Below are positions 42,865 through 52,111 of a stretch of DNA of 64,000 nt, one piece after another. Below the pieces are notes generated by a model, which was not told where the DNA came from, did not search any database, and saw nothing but the letters and a program-made list of their open reading frames with translations. The stretch's first letter is position 1. Every line of letters starts with the position of its first letter. Location: positions 48,938 to 112,937 of the forward strand of contig VMEE01000095.1 in the NCBI GenBank assembly GCA_009910795.1, in the 5' to 3' direction. A program made the translations under genes and the position numbers. This stretch comes from Dehalobacter sp. CP. GTDB taxonomy: Bacteria; Bacillota_B; Desulfitobacteriia; Desulfitobacteriales; Syntrophobotulaceae.

Positions 42865-44092
42865 CAACATGATACCTATCTTTCCAAGCGAATTTCCATC
42901 CAATCTTTTCTTCTTTAGCCAATTTTATAAACTCGCCATTTGATAGCGGAATACCTAAATCTGTAGAAAATAGAGACAGTTTCTGCTCCATAATTCGATC
43001 AAAACAAATTAAGGCATTATCAAAGTCTTTTGTATAGTCTTTTTTTGTTGATCTATGTGAAGACGTATGAATATTTTTCCATTGCTCTGCAGCATCTGCA
43101 TTAAATCGCTGCATTGTCGAATATGTAATTTTTCCATCTTGATACCAGTCCTCTAGCTGCATTTGAATACATAAATAGTGTTCAGTCAACCGTGCTATCT
43201 CGATTAAGCCATTATCATGCATATCTATGGCACCAATTTCAATTAGTTCTTTAACAAAATTTTGTTGCTCAAGGTGATCCGGTAATAATGGGTTATATGT
43301 ACGTAACGGAAGGCAAGTTGTCCTGTATTTGTTGAATGCACTTTGGTATTTATTGATCCATTCAAAGTAAGTAATAACTTGATGGGTTCCGTTTTGAACT
43401 TTATTAAAAAAATCCTCTTTTAATTGAAGGAATACCTCTCCAAGAACATCATCTACATATTCTGTGGCAATCATTTTATCTCGGATGCCTTCACGGATCT
43501 GTTCGAACAATATATTCGGAGTATTCAAGAATTCAGTATGACACATAAAAGGGGAGATTACAGAGGATCCCAATTTGATAATGTCTTTTATGTATTGCTT
43601 AATTGTTTTATCTTGTGTTTGAGCTGACAGCTTACGTAGGTAAACGACGAATTGACTATCGGTAATTTCTTTCTTCTTTAATTTTTGAATATGTTCAAGA
43701 ACTTCGTTTTTTCCTATTTGCCTATTTACAGCAAACACAAAGTTGGACTTATCAATGAAAACCTTTTGATCACTTTTCTCTCTTCTGCCCTCAGTTTCAT
43801 CCGAGATGAGCTTACTCCAGTTAGATAATGTTTTCCACAAATCTTCGGAAAACCTAGCTAAATTGGCCTGCTCGCCTTTGCTATTTAATTCAGTCGTATG
43901 TTTAAGTTGAAAAAAGTAAGTCTTTTGATCATGGTGAGAGATAATATGAATATCATCTAGAGCTTCATACCCAACCTCTTCGCCTATGGAAAGGTGAAGC
44001 AGCTTAACTATAAAAAAGAGATATTGGTAGTCAAACCCCAATTGATTCACATCTGCTGCTGTAATTTCGGTACGCTTTCTAGACTCCACCAT
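42854..44092 (-). CDS. ABC-3C effector: Cap4-like dsDNA nuclease with C-terminal domain
   Basis: 412 residues. The N-terminus carries a Cap4/DUF4297-type endonuclease pattern: NQLGFDYQYLFF (16-27), then YEALDDIHI (42-50) with the metal-binding acidic residues and YFFQLKHTTELN (59-70) with the Gln-x-Lys. The C-terminal ~250 residues are helical and contain no known motif; they correspond to the conserved C-terminal domain of ABC-3C effectors. Probably cuts DNA when the ATPase detects infection. It is the first gene of the operon. Confidence 0.82.
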   Translation of the reverse strand: MVESRKRTEITAADVNQLGFDYQYLFFIVKLLHLSIGEEVGYEALDDIHIISHHDQKTYFFQLKHTTELNSKGEQANLARFSEDLWKTLSNWSKLISDETEGRREKSDQKVFIDKSNFVFAVNRQIGKNEVLEHIQKLKKKEITDSQFVVYLRKLSAQTQDKTIKQYIKDIIKLGSSVISPFMCHTEFLNTPNILFEQIREGIRDKMIATEYVDDVLGEVFLQLKEDFFNKVQNGTHQVITYFEWINKYQSAFNKYRTTCLPLRTYNPLLPDHLEQQNFVKELIEIGAIDMHDNGLIEIARLTEHYLCIQMQLEDWYQDGKITYSTMQRFNADAAEQWKNIHTSSHRSTKKDYTKDFDNALICFDRIMEQKLSLFSTDLGIPLSNGEFIKLAKEEKIGWKFAWKDRYHVDGK

Positions 44093-44201
44093 TAATAATT
44101 ACCCCTCTTAATACCAGCCTAATCAGAATATGGGTATAGAAAATTCAATATCGAATTTCACTCAAATAAAGAGTAAACATCCTGCTTTAGTACTATTTGT
44201 T

Positions 44202-47200
44202 TTACGGCGAGATCACCACACGGAAGTCGCCCTGAGTCGTGGTCTTAATGAAAAGCTCTGTCGTTCCCAAAAGTTTGAGAATGTCTGTGCTTAGGGCGAC
44301 TTTCGATCCACCGGGTTGTACTATAATCACTTCGAATTGAAGTTTGGAACGTCGAGCCTTTTCCTTGAAATAGGAGAGTGGTTTTATGTCCCCTTTAAGG
44401 AATCGTGAATAGCCTTCACTTACCCATATTTCATCTCGGCGTTTAAGGTCATAATAAAGGCGTGTCATGCCCAAGTGTTTGATGGTTATGCTTTTTTGAG
44501 CCTGCCCACAGATTGTATAGAAATTTCTGATATCGTTTGAAATCTGCCCGCCCAACGCCCCTTTACAATGAACAAGGCAAAGCTTAATCGTGCTTTCGTC
44601 GATATCCTTTAAGCAGACAAGGTCACCTGCTTCGCCTTTTCCATCATCATTAAAAACAACATCGTACTCATCGGCGACAGCTAGAAAACTCCGGTATTGG
44701 ATTGTATTTTGGTCTCCAGCTTTTCCGATAGATTCCTTGTTCAGCGGAATAGATGACCATTCCCAGACTTCAAGCCGATCTCTCGGAAATTCGCCAGCAT
44801 TCATGGGTATCGGGATATGATAGCAATTATAAGAATATGTACCATCTGCATACCGAACTATTACCGGATCGATTACGAAATATTCACGTACTTCGATCTT
44901 CGAACCATTACTTTTAAGGTAATAAACATCCGGCCCAGAGATTTTCTCATAGTAGTATCCGGCCACAGAGTTCCCATCGATCCGAAAACTATATTCAGAT
45001 GAGGCCTTTTCACTCGATAAACAAATAATAATCTCACCATTATCTCTAACCTCGGATATTCGAAGATCAACCAGATAAAGAGGGACCTCTGTCGTACCAA
45101 ACACAATATATTGATGATCGCTGAATGCTACCTGTGCCTGCTCGCCCCATTGTACACTTATCGGATATTCCTTATATGGCTTACTGAGTTTATTTGGCCT
45201 TAAGAAATCATTCGTTATGTTCGCAATATTTAGTTCTTCTTCCGCTGATACTTTCTCCCAGGTATCTTTAGTCCAGTCAATCCACTGTGCAATTGTACCC
45301 GACGCTTGTTGCCAAACCTTGCCTCGCTTTTGTGTACATCCCCAAAGCACTCGTTCACCATTTTCATAGCCAACACAAGCAATATTATTTAAGGCAGACT
45401 CCGCTCGCTCTATCGAAGCCAACCCTTCAGTAACATTTGGTCCAAAATATGATGTAAAGCTAATTGCACCAATTCGTGAAGAGCCAAGATTTTTAACTAG
45501 AGGAAGGTCAACATTGTTTAGGATATTGAATATTACCGGTCCATGGTGGAGTACCGTATACTCGTCTGTTATTGCTTTAGCTAAATCAGTACTTTTAAGT
45601 GCATCATAGTCGCTCGCATATATGAAAAGAGCATTATTCTTCTTATCCCATCTTGCTATGATTAGATGGTATTGTCGATCGAGTAAGTTCTGATAATTAC
45701 CCCAGCGTACACGTGTCTTGTTATGGACAACAACTACTAGAACGTCTTTATCTCTACTTATGGAACGCCAACTCTCCGAATATTTGGGTATAACGGTAAC
45801 GTAGTTCTCAGGGTTCCAATCTTCACACTGTGTTTTGAATATCTGTGTAGATAGGGAAGGACGCAGGTTCCACAACGAAAGATAGGTATGCAAATCTCCA
45901 TCTTCTCGCAGACTATTAACTATGTCTTGAAGCCGGATTTCTTGGTCAATCCGTTCTTCACTTAATCTCTTTATCAAGGCATCCCAATCGGCACCTTCGG
46001 CGTATAGAGCTTCTAACTTTGCTTCTGTATCGGGATCAGCAATATTTACCACAACGGTAGCTTCCCCAATTTGTTCCCAGTTGCCTTTGCGGGTGAACCG
46101 TCCGATGAACTGTAAGGTAATTGCAAGTGACTTATGTGCGTCATGTAATGCAGCAACTTTCAGATTAGACAGATCGAAGCCTTCACCCAACATATCAACG
46201 CATACTACAATATGAGAGGCATCTCCGCCACGTTTTATAAGTTTATCTAGTGCCTCGCGATTTTCACGCGTGCGACCAGACCCTGAGTAGACAAGTTGAG
46301 GCGACATCTCTGGTGCAAGTTTCTCATAAAGTTGAAATACCTTTATTGCACGTTCTTTACTTTCGCATCGTGCCATGAGGATGTGATCACGTTTTAGCTC
46401 ATTTCGGTCACGACGAAGTGCAGCCAACGCCTCTTCCGCAATACGAAGGTCTCGTTTTTCTTCATCACCGAATTCCTCAATAGTCTTCAAATTGATAGGA
46501 CGGTAGTAGCCAGCTGCTTGTGCATCGCCAAGTTTATAATTAAATATGATTATACCGTCTATGCGCTTGTTATCTCTGCGGAAGGGTGTCGCAGTAAACT
46601 GTATAATTCGCTTCTCGGAAAACATTTGACGAACTTGAGACCACTGAGATGCCGGAATATGATGTGCTTCATCGACTATCAGATCTGTGCAGCATTCAGT
46701 GAGCACCCTTAGTGCTTCTGGTGTTGATGCACTCAGCGTCTGGGGTAAAGCGACAATGACATTTGCTTTTTCAATTATCGCTCTTGCTTCTTCCTCTGAA
46801 CGAAGGCCGGTATTTAGTCTTGCAACATTGGGGCCTATTGTTTCTGGCGGGATGACTCCTAAATCGGACAGTATCCCCAAGGACAAGAATTTACCTGAAA
46901 TCTGTGTCCGAAGCGTATTGCTTGGAACAATTACAAGAGTTCGCAGAAGCCTTTTGTAAATCTGAAATGAAAGCATAGTCTCCGTTTTGCCAGTTCCGGT
47001 AGGCAATACAACCGTAGCAGGCTCAAAGCTTTTCCCCACTGTAAAATGTGCGGCTATCGCGTGTAAGGCTCCGATCTGCGGAGGACGCAAACCTTTCGCT
47101 CCAACTTCATTGTCCTCCTCCCGAAAAGAGAATTTGCCCTTCCAGTTCTCAAGTATTTGTTCAGGGTTGCTAAACTTATCTAACAGTAGACCAAGATCAT

Positions 47201-47504
47201 CCCATTTGAGTTGTGTATCAGGCCCCAGTTCGTGAATTCTCTTTAGATCTGGAGCAAATAGTACTAAACAGTTGGTTTCAATACGCCTTGAACCTTTACG
47301 GCGCAACAGCAGTTCGTTGAATGGAAATTCCAAACTTGTTTTGATGAGATAATTGCCTTCGTTCTCTGTTGTCTCGGCTTGTGCGCTAGTGCATACGCCT
47401 TGGAAAGCCTGCTGGAACACAGCGTTTCCACCCACTATTTCTCTTCTTAGTGGGCTTGGCGGTAGGGTGACTTTGCCTTGCCAATCAGGAAACAACCTCA
47501 TCAT
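44202..47504 (-). CDS. Large SF2 helicase, defence-island type
   Basis: 1100 residues. An N-terminal ~140-residue domain precedes the helicase: Walker A VLPTGTGKTETML near 164, DEAH box LIVDEAHHIP near 278, FTATPFRRD near 305 and motif VI QFIGRFTRKG near 465. The C-terminal ~550 residues are strand-rich, aromatic and unrecognised; they might be a nuclease or sensor. GGAGG lies six bases before the ATG. It lies 110 bp upstream of the ABC-3C nuclease gene and on the same strand, so both can be co-transcribed. Similar large helicases are common in anti-phage islands. Confidence 0.83.
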   Translation of the reverse strand: MMRLFPDWQGKVTLPPSPLRREIVGGNAVFQQAFQGVCTSAQAETTENEGNYLIKTSLEFPFNELLLRRKGSRRIETNCLVLFAPDLKRIHELGPDTQLKWDDLGLLLDKFSNPEQILENWKGKFSFREEDNEVGAKGLRPPQIGALHAIAAHFTVGKSFEPATVVLPTGTGKTETMLSFQIYKRLLRTLVIVPSNTLRTQISGKFLSLGILSDLGVIPPETIGPNVARLNTGLRSEEEARAIIEKANVIVALPQTLSASTPEALRVLTECCTDLIVDEAHHIPASQWSQVRQMFSEKRIIQFTATPFRRDNKRIDGIIIFNYKLGDAQAAGYYRPINLKTIEEFGDEEKRDLRIAEEALAALRRDRNELKRDHILMARCESKERAIKVFQLYEKLAPEMSPQLVYSGSGRTRENREALDKLIKRGGDASHIVVCVDMLGEGFDLSNLKVAALHDAHKSLAITLQFIGRFTRKGNWEQIGEATVVVNIADPDTEAKLEALYAEGADWDALIKRLSEERIDQEIRLQDIVNSLREDGDLHTYLSLWNLRPSLSTQIFKTQCEDWNPENYVTVIPKYSESWRSISRDKDVLVVVVHNKTRVRWGNYQNLLDRQYHLIIARWDKKNNALFIYASDYDALKSTDLAKAITDEYTVLHHGPVIFNILNNVDLPLVKNLGSSRIGAISFTSYFGPNVTEGLASIERAESALNNIACVGYENGERVLWGCTQKRGKVWQQASGTIAQWIDWTKDTWEKVSAEEELNIANITNDFLRPNKLSKPYKEYPISVQWGEQAQVAFSDHQYIVFGTTEVPLYLVDLRISEVRDNGEIIICLSSEKASSEYSFRIDGNSVAGYYYEKISGPDVYYLKSNGSKIEVREYFVIDPVIVRYADGTYSYNCYHIPIPMNAGEFPRDRLEVWEWSSIPLNKESIGKAGDQNTIQYRSFLAVADEYDVVFNDDGKGEAGDLVCLKDIDESTIKLCLVHCKGALGGQISNDIRNFYTICGQAQKSITIKHLGMTRLYYDLKRRDEIWVSEGYSRFLKGDIKPLSYFKEKARRSKLQFEVIIVQPGGSKVALSTDILKLLGTTELFIKTTTQGDFRVVISP

Positions 47505-47764
47505 TTATTTCCTCCAATATCTTTAAATCCAAAATTGTTTTAATCAAAGGTATCATAAGTATATTGGTTTACTTAATTACAGAATCTTTTTTAAACTTTC
47601 TCATTTTAGACAACATGTACAAATTCCACATGTTTCCTGTTTTTCCTCCTTGTTTTTACCAATTAAGAGTTCTCGTGTATATAAAAACACTTCAATAAAA
47701 ATGGGGTAATGATCATAAAATAAATTCCATTTCTTATGTAAACCGAAATGAAAGAAGGATATAA

Positions 47765-47795
47765 ATAAAAAAATCCAGACATAAGATCTAGACTT
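47765..47795 (-). terminator. Terminator-like hairpin
   Basis: AAGTCTAGA (47787-47795) pairs with TCTGGATTT (47771-47779; two G-T pairs) on the minus strand, followed by a run of T and A. It might be a second terminator for the minus-strand hemerythrin genes. Confidence 0.5.
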
Positions 47796-47965
47796 TTAAT
47801 AATCATATTTCAATAAATGGATTAGCTTATTTTTCGATCTCCTCTTTACCGAATACTTGAAAATCCAAGCAATCAGAGCCTTTGAGCAATTTATTAGTTA
47901 CATTCTTTTGTGAAACTGACACCAGTCACAGCAGGATTCCTGCGAAGAAGCGTCTAACATCACCT

Positions 47966-47997
47966 GTATACAATGTAAAAAGTATACAATGTAAAAA
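47966..47997. repeat. Perfect tandem repeat, 2 x 16 bp
   Basis: GTATACAATGTAAAAA occurs twice without a gap (47966-47981 and 47982-47997). Each copy contains the small palindrome GTATAC. Possible protein binding sites or the scar of a duplication at an element border. Confidence 0.6.
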
Positions 47998-48019
47998 GCG
48001 CAGGTTCTAACTGCGTTTT
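47993..48019 (-). terminator. Terminator after the hemerythrin genes
   Basis: On the minus strand AAAACGCAG pairs with CTGCGCTTT around a seven-base loop and is followed by a T-run shared with the tandem repeat. It lies 55 bp after the stop of the second hemerythrin gene. Confidence 0.6.
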
Positions 48020-48073
48020 ACTGGGCTGAGGTTTGATACACCGCTTAAATATTCTATTAACAGAATAATACAC

Positions 48074-48487
48074 TCAATCAATTATTAGGAATAATTCAAA
48101 TTCTTCTTTTTCAACCCTCTTCGAAATCTTATAGAGTATTTGTTCTGTGTCCTTAATAAATTCTAAAGTGTTGCTCTTAAGAGCTTCAGGTTTTCTTAAA
48201 TATTTATGCTGATAATTTTCAAATTGGGAAGATAAGTCTCCCATTTCTTCCTGAAAATCTTGAGCCATTTTTCTGATTTTCTCATCATGATGCTGTGTTA
48301 AGGATGGATAGATAAAAAGATCTTCATAATTTAAATGAGATAAGAGAATTCCACTTAAATTTCCTATCCTCAAGGAAATATTAAGTTGGTTTTTTCTTAC
48401 TTCTTCTTCATCATATACATCTTCTTGTAACTCTATTATTGCTCGTCTAATTTCACTATGTTGTTTATTAATATTATTTTTATCCAT
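48074..48487 (-). CDS. Hemerythrin-like protein with degenerate C-terminal ligand site
   Basis: 137 residues, four-helix hemerythrin layout. His10 (NKQHSEIRR) and the helix-2 motif HLNYEDLFIYPSL are kept, as are IGNLSGILLSH residues shared with its neighbour. The C-terminal HEEYGLFP ligand motif of the neighbour is KEEFELFL here, so a His ligand is missing and the di-iron site may be incomplete. Paralogue of the next gene, 26 bp away. Hemerythrins of anaerobes bind O2 or NO or store iron. AGGAG lies eight bases before the ATG. Confidence 0.8.
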   Translation of the reverse strand: MDKNNINKQHSEIRRAIIELQEDVYDEEEVRKNQLNISLRIGNLSGILLSHLNYEDLFIYPSLTQHHDEKIRKMAQDFQEEMGDLSSQFENYQHKYLRKPEALKSNTLEFIKDTEQILYKISKRVEKEEFELFLIID

Positions 48488-48513
48488 TTGGCTCGCTCCT
48501 GAAATTTAATGTA

Positions 48514-48921
48514 TTAACCTAGCATAGGAAATAACCCATATTCTTCATGTTCAATACGCGTTAAAACTGCAGATAACATCTTTTTTGTTTCACTAAAAAA
48601 ATTATTAACATCCATAATTGTATCAGGTCTTTTTAAAAATGTATCTGAAAATTGATCATATTGAATTGATAGATCACCCATCTGGTCTTTAAAACTGCTT
48701 ACAGTTTTCTTGACTTCACCTTCTTTATGCTTCAACAATTCAGGGTACAAATAATCATCCTCAAAATGTAAATGCATTGTAAGAATACCGCTTAAAGTAC
48801 CTATTTTTAATGCAATTAGCAATAAGTTTTCTTCTGGCTCTTCATCCTTCATAAGATCCTCAATTTCAGCGATTATTTTTTTCATTTGATAATGCTGGGT
48901 TCTTATCAATGTTAACTCCAT
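48514..48921 (-). CDS. Hemerythrin-like iron protein
   Basis: 135 residues, close to the usual length. Ligand motifs are in order: TQHYQMKK (His10), LTMHLHFEDDYLYPEL (two His, Glu and Asp in helix 2), and RIEHEEYGLFP at the C-terminus. All ligands needed for an oxygen-binding di-iron site seem present. It is the first of two tandem paralogues and is near rubredoxin and hcp, all proteins of oxygen or NO stress in anaerobes. AAAGGATGG stands before the ATG. Confidence 0.85.
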   Translation of the reverse strand: MELTLIRTQHYQMKKIIAEIEDLMKDEEPEENLLLIALKIGTLSGILTMHLHFEDDYLYPELLKHKEGEVKKTVSSFKDQMGDLSIQYDQFSDTFLKRPDTIMDVNNFFSETKKMLSAVLTRIEHEEYGLFPMLG

Positions 48922-49244
48922 AATTCAGCCATCCTTTAACAAAAAATTAAAATTTCTTTTTCAATAAAATAGTTTTCATCTTATTTCATTATAATATGTA
49001 TTATTATTACTTACAATAAATACCTCCCAGATGGTATTCGATACGAAGAAGATTTCAGAAGGAATTGAACTGGCTGACCTAAAAGTTGAAGTAAGAGTAT
49101 CTTCTCCCGTTGCATAAGCCTTCAACTAATTATCCTGATTAAAAAATCCGTAACATTAGTTACAGATTTTTGTTCAAAACTATTGTAGACTAGGGATAAG
49201 CTATTAAAAGAACAACAATATGATTAGGAAAGTGAGGAATCAGT
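48922..49244. other. Divergent control region between hemerythrins and rubredoxin
   Basis: 323 bp without a gene between the minus-strand hemerythrin pair and plus-strand rubredoxin/hcp. It contains a strong palindrome (49144-49169) and candidate -10 TAGACT at 49186-49191. No gene fragment was recognised elsewhere in it. Confidence 0.6.
49144..49169 (+). promoter_or_regulatory. Palindrome upstream of rubredoxin-hcp, candidate Crp/Fnr-family site
   Basis: GTAAC-ATTA-GTTAC (49150-49163) with outer AAAATC/GATTTT arms makes 12-base arms with one mismatch. Its centre (49156.5) lies 41.5 bases before the start site predicted from a -10-like TAGACT at 49186-49191, the class II activator distance. 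A regulator of the HcpR type would fit in front of hcp. The same sequence could also form a terminator hairpin followed by five T, so the reading is ambiguous. Confidence 0.5.
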
Positions 49245-49409
49245 ATGCAAAAATACAAATGCATCCCCTGCGGCTATATCTATGATCCTGAACAAGGCGA
49301 TCCTGATGGCGGAATCGCCCCCGGAACATCATTTGAGGATATACCCGATGACTGGGTGTGCCCGATTTGTTCTGTCGGCAAAGACGATTTTGAACCAGTA
49401 GAAGATTAA
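49245..49409 (+). CDS. rub: Rubredoxin
   Basis: 54 residues, the classical length. The Fe(Cys)4 site is intact: [10 protein letters not shown] near the N-terminus and [12 protein letters not shown] near the C-terminus, with DDWVCP before the second pair. Rubredoxin carries single electrons in the cytoplasm and in anaerobes feeds oxygen- and NO-reducing enzymes. GAGG lies seven bases before the ATG. hcp follows 57 bp later on the same strand, so it is probably an electron donor in the same stress response. Confidence 0.97.
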   Translation: MQKYKCIPCGYIYDPEQGDPDGGIAPGTSFEDIPDDWVCPICSVGKDDFEPVED

Positions 49410-49466
49410 CCTAGAGGATTAATAAAGTATCAATATAACCAAAGATATAAAGAGGAGGAACTACTT

Positions 49467-51095
49467 ATGAGCATGTTTTGTTATCAATGTCAGGAAACAG
49501 CAAGAGGAACCGGCTGCGATGTTCGAGGCGTCTGTGGTAAAACAGAGGAAGTTGCCAAGCTTCAGGACCTGCTGATTTATACCATAAAAGGTATTTCTCA
49601 AATTATTGTCAAAGGAAAGCTGGATATCGGCAATCTCGCTGAAATTAACCATCAGGTACTTAACAGCCTTTTTATGACCATCACCAATGCTAATTTTGAC
49701 GATGCGGCGTTTGAGGCGCAGATTAAGAAAATGATTACTCTCAGAAATGATCTGAGAAAAAAGGTAACGCTCAATGATTGGCACGATGCCGCAACCTTTG
49801 AAGTAGACACCAGAGAATCCATCCTGGAAAAGGCTGCTTCCGTGGGAGTATTAGCCATGCAGAATGAGGATATTCGTTCCTTAAAGCAAATGATCACCTA
49901 TGGACTAAAAGGCATGGCTGCCTATGCCGAACATGCCCTGAATATTGGAAAGGAAAACGAGGAGATTTACTCTTTTATTTATGAGGCACTCGATGCGCTC
50001 CTCGATGAAACCCTTTCTGCCGACCAACTGGTTGCCCTCACTATGAGAACCGGGGAATATGGCGTTAAGGCCATGGCCTTATTAGACGAAGCCAATACCT
50101 CAAAGTACGGCAATCCAGAGATCACCCAAGTAAACATCGGGGTCAGAAATAATCCTGCAATACTTATCACCGGCCATGATCTGACCGATCTGGAGCAGCT
50201 GCTTGAACAGACCAAAGGAACGGGTGTCGATGTTTATTCCCACAGTGAAATGCTGCCCGCTCACTATTACCCAGCTTTTAAAAAATATGACAATTTTGTG
50301 GGCAACTATGGTAATGCTTGGTGGAAACAGGTAACTGAATTTGAATCCTTCCACGGTCCTATTTTGTTCACCACCAATTGTATCGTTCCGCCCAAAAGCG
50401 AAGAAATCAGAGGAAGGATCTATACGACTAACTCTACCGGTTTCCCGGGTTGCCAACATATTATGCCGGATGCCAACGGCAAAAAAGACTTTTCTCAAAT
50501 TATTGCCTTGGCCAAAACCCTTCCCGCGCCTGCTGAAATTGAAACCGGCAGCATTGTCGGCGGTTTTGCGCACAATCAAGTGCTGGCACTGGCCGACAAG
50601 GTAATCGAAGCAGTCAAATCCGGAGCGATTAAGAAATTCTTTGTGATGGCCGGTTGTGATGGCCGGATGAAATCAAGGGATTATTATACGGAATTTGCTC
50701 AAAATCTTCCGCAAGATACAGTTATTCTGACTGCAGGCTGTGCCAAATACCGCTACAATAAACTAGCCTTGGGCGATATCGGCGGTATTCCGAGGGTACT
50801 CGATGCCGGTCAATGCAACGACTCCTACTCGCTGGCGGTAATCGCCCTGAAACTGAAAGAGGTATTTGGGCTTGACGATATTAACAAGCTGCCGATTGCT
50901 TTCAATATCGCCTGGTATGAACAAAAAGCCGTCATCGTTCTGCTGGCACTTTTATACCTGGGTGTAAAAAACATCCACCTTGGGCCCACCCTGCCGGGCT
51001 TCCTTTCCCCCAATGTGGCCAAGGTGCTTGTCGAGAAATTCGGCATCGCCGGTATGGGAACCGTCGATGAAGATATTAAATTGTTTATGGCTTAA
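49467..51095 (+). CDS. hcp: Hybrid cluster protein (hydroxylamine reductase)
   Basis: 542 residues, the size of the class I/III proteins. The N-terminal cysteine motif is C-x2-C-x8-C-x5-C (Cys5, 8, 17, 23 in FCYQCQET and CDVRGVC). Ligands of the hybrid Fe-S-O cluster are seen in [43 protein letters not shown] and [10 protein letters not shown]. It reduces hydroxylamine and NO and can act as protein S-nitrosylase. GAGGAGG lies about eight bases before the ATG. A palindrome ahead of rubredoxin may control both, and a strong terminator follows. Confidence 0.96.
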   Translation: MSMFCYQCQETARGTGCDVRGVCGKTEEVAKLQDLLIYTIKGISQIIVKGKLDIGNLAEINHQVLNSLFMTITNANFDDAAFEAQIKKMITLRNDLRKKVTLNDWHDAATFEVDTRESILEKAASVGVLAMQNEDIRSLKQMITYGLKGMAAYAEHALNIGKENEEIYSFIYEALDALLDETLSADQLVALTMRTGEYGVKAMALLDEANTSKYGNPEITQVNIGVRNNPAILITGHDLTDLEQLLEQTKGTGVDVYSHSEMLPAHYYPAFKKYDNFVGNYGNAWWKQVTEFESFHGPILFTTNCIVPPKSEEIRGRIYTTNSTGFPGCQHIMPDANGKKDFSQIIALAKTLPAPAEIETGSIVGGFAHNQVLALADKVIEAVKSGAIKKFFVMAGCDGRMKSRDYYTEFAQNLPQDTVILTAGCAKYRYNKLALGDIGGIPRVLDAGQCNDSYSLAVIALKLKEVFGLDDINKLPIAFNIAWYEQKAVIVLLALLYLGVKNIHLGPTLPGFLSPNVAKVLVEKFGIAGMGTVDEDIKLFMA

Positions 51096-51103
51096 TTATA
51101 GCT

Positions 51104-51145
51104 ATGCCCTGTTAGCAGCTTTTATCATGCTAACGGGGCATTTTC
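51104..51145 (+). terminator. Intrinsic terminator after hcp
   Basis: ATGCCCTGTTAGC (51104-51116) pairs with GCTAACGGGGCAT (51129-51141; one G-T) around 12 bases, followed by TTTT. It lies 9 bp after the hcp stop. Confidence 0.85.
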
Positions 51146-51190
51146 CTATTTTCATTGTTATTCTTGGTGCAGAATACGAGGGGGTAAAGA

Positions 51191-51694
51191 ATGAGTACTG
51201 TAGGACAGGTTATCAGCGCTATGATTGATTACTATGAGGGCGATGTACGACGGATCAATCATTTTCTAAAGGTTTATGGATTAGCCAAAAGCGTTGGTGA
51301 GATGGAAGGCCTGGATAAACGTATGCAGGAAATTCTTGAAATTGCGGCTGTCACACATGATATAGGAATTAAAAACAGCGAACAGAAATACAACAGCGCC
51401 GCCGGGAATTATCAACAGATTGAAGGGCCTCCGGAAGCACAGAAGTTATTGGAAAATATGAGCTTTGATTCATCATTAATAGACCGGGTATGTTGGCTGA
51501 TCGCACATCACCATACCTATAATAATATTAATGAGATAGATTACCAGATATTAATTGAGGCGGATTTTCTCGTTAATGCTTTTGAAGATCATCTGTCTGA
51601 GGCAGCAATTAAAAACTTTTCTAAGAAAATATTCAAAACTGAAACCGGGAAGAAGTTCTTAAGCAAACTAAAAGCTAAAGACGACGATAAGTAG
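51191..51694 (+). CDS. HD-domain phosphohydrolase
   Basis: 167 residues. The HD motif is seen: RRINHFLKVYGLAK (first His), AAVTHDIGIKNSE (His-Asp), the helix with IAHHHTYNNI and a distal Asp in ILIEADFLVNA. It is a metal-dependent phosphohydrolase of unknown substrate. GGGGG stands before the ATG at 51191. Its 3' end overlaps that of the convergent cupin gene by 27 bp. Confidence 0.85.
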   Translation: MSTVGQVISAMIDYYEGDVRRINHFLKVYGLAKSVGEMEGLDKRMQEILEIAAVTHDIGIKNSEQKYNSAAGNYQQIEGPPEAQKLLENMSFDSSLIDRVCWLIAHHHTYNNINEIDYQILIEADFLVNAFEDHLSEAAIKNFSKKIFKTETGKKFLSKLKAKDDDK

Positions 51695-52009
51695 CATTTT
51701 AAACTGTTTTACAGCCTGTAACGCATGGGGGACACCGGCAGGCATGACTATAGTCTGTCCTTTTTTTATATGAAATTTTTCTTCCCCGATTGTGATCTCC
51801 GCTTCGCCATCAAGCAGGTATACCATCGCATCGCCGCCTGAAGAATGGGAGCTAATTTCTTCCCCTTCACCAAAAGCAAATAAGGTGATACTTACCGGCT
51901 TACCCTGGGCGAGAGTTCTGCTCACCACTTGGCCTTCCTGATACTGAACCAATTCCTCCATCTCTAAAACCTTGGAAAAGTCTATATTTTTCATGATATG
52001 CTGTGTCAT
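51668..52009 (-). CDS. Cupin-domain protein
   Basis: 113 residues from the ATG at 52007-52009 (GGAGG eight bases upstream). A single cupin barrel: motif 1 is partial (GEGEEISSHSSGGDAMVYLLDGEAE), motif 2 is GQTIVMPAGVPHAL with the metal-binding His. Only one His is seen in motif 1, so metal affinity may be reduced. Small cupins of this kind bind metabolites or protect cells from stress. It diverges from the GGDEF gene. Confidence 0.85.
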   Translation of the reverse strand: MTQHIMKNIDFSKVLEMEELVQYQEGQVVSRTLAQGKPVSITLFAFGEGEEISSHSSGGDAMVYLLDGEAEITIGEEKFHIKKGQTIVMPAGVPHALQAVKQFKMLLIVVFSF

Positions 52010-52111
52010 TTTTATAACCTCCATTATTTTATTGATATTATTTACACCTTTTTTACCCAAATACGAAAACCATGATAGAATGTTGCTAAATTACATACTT
52101 TGGGAGGCTCT

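Larger units (their letters stand above)
47505..48073. other. 569 bp gap at the boundary between cargo and chromosome
   Basis: No gene is convincing here. It holds the helicase promoter region near 47510-47600, a terminator-like hairpin (47765-47795), a tandem 16 bp repeat (47966-47997) and a terminator hairpin after the hemerythrin genes (47993-48019). This is where the conjugative/defence region seems to give way to stress genes of the host, so an attachment site could be here, although none was recognised. Confidence 0.5.
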
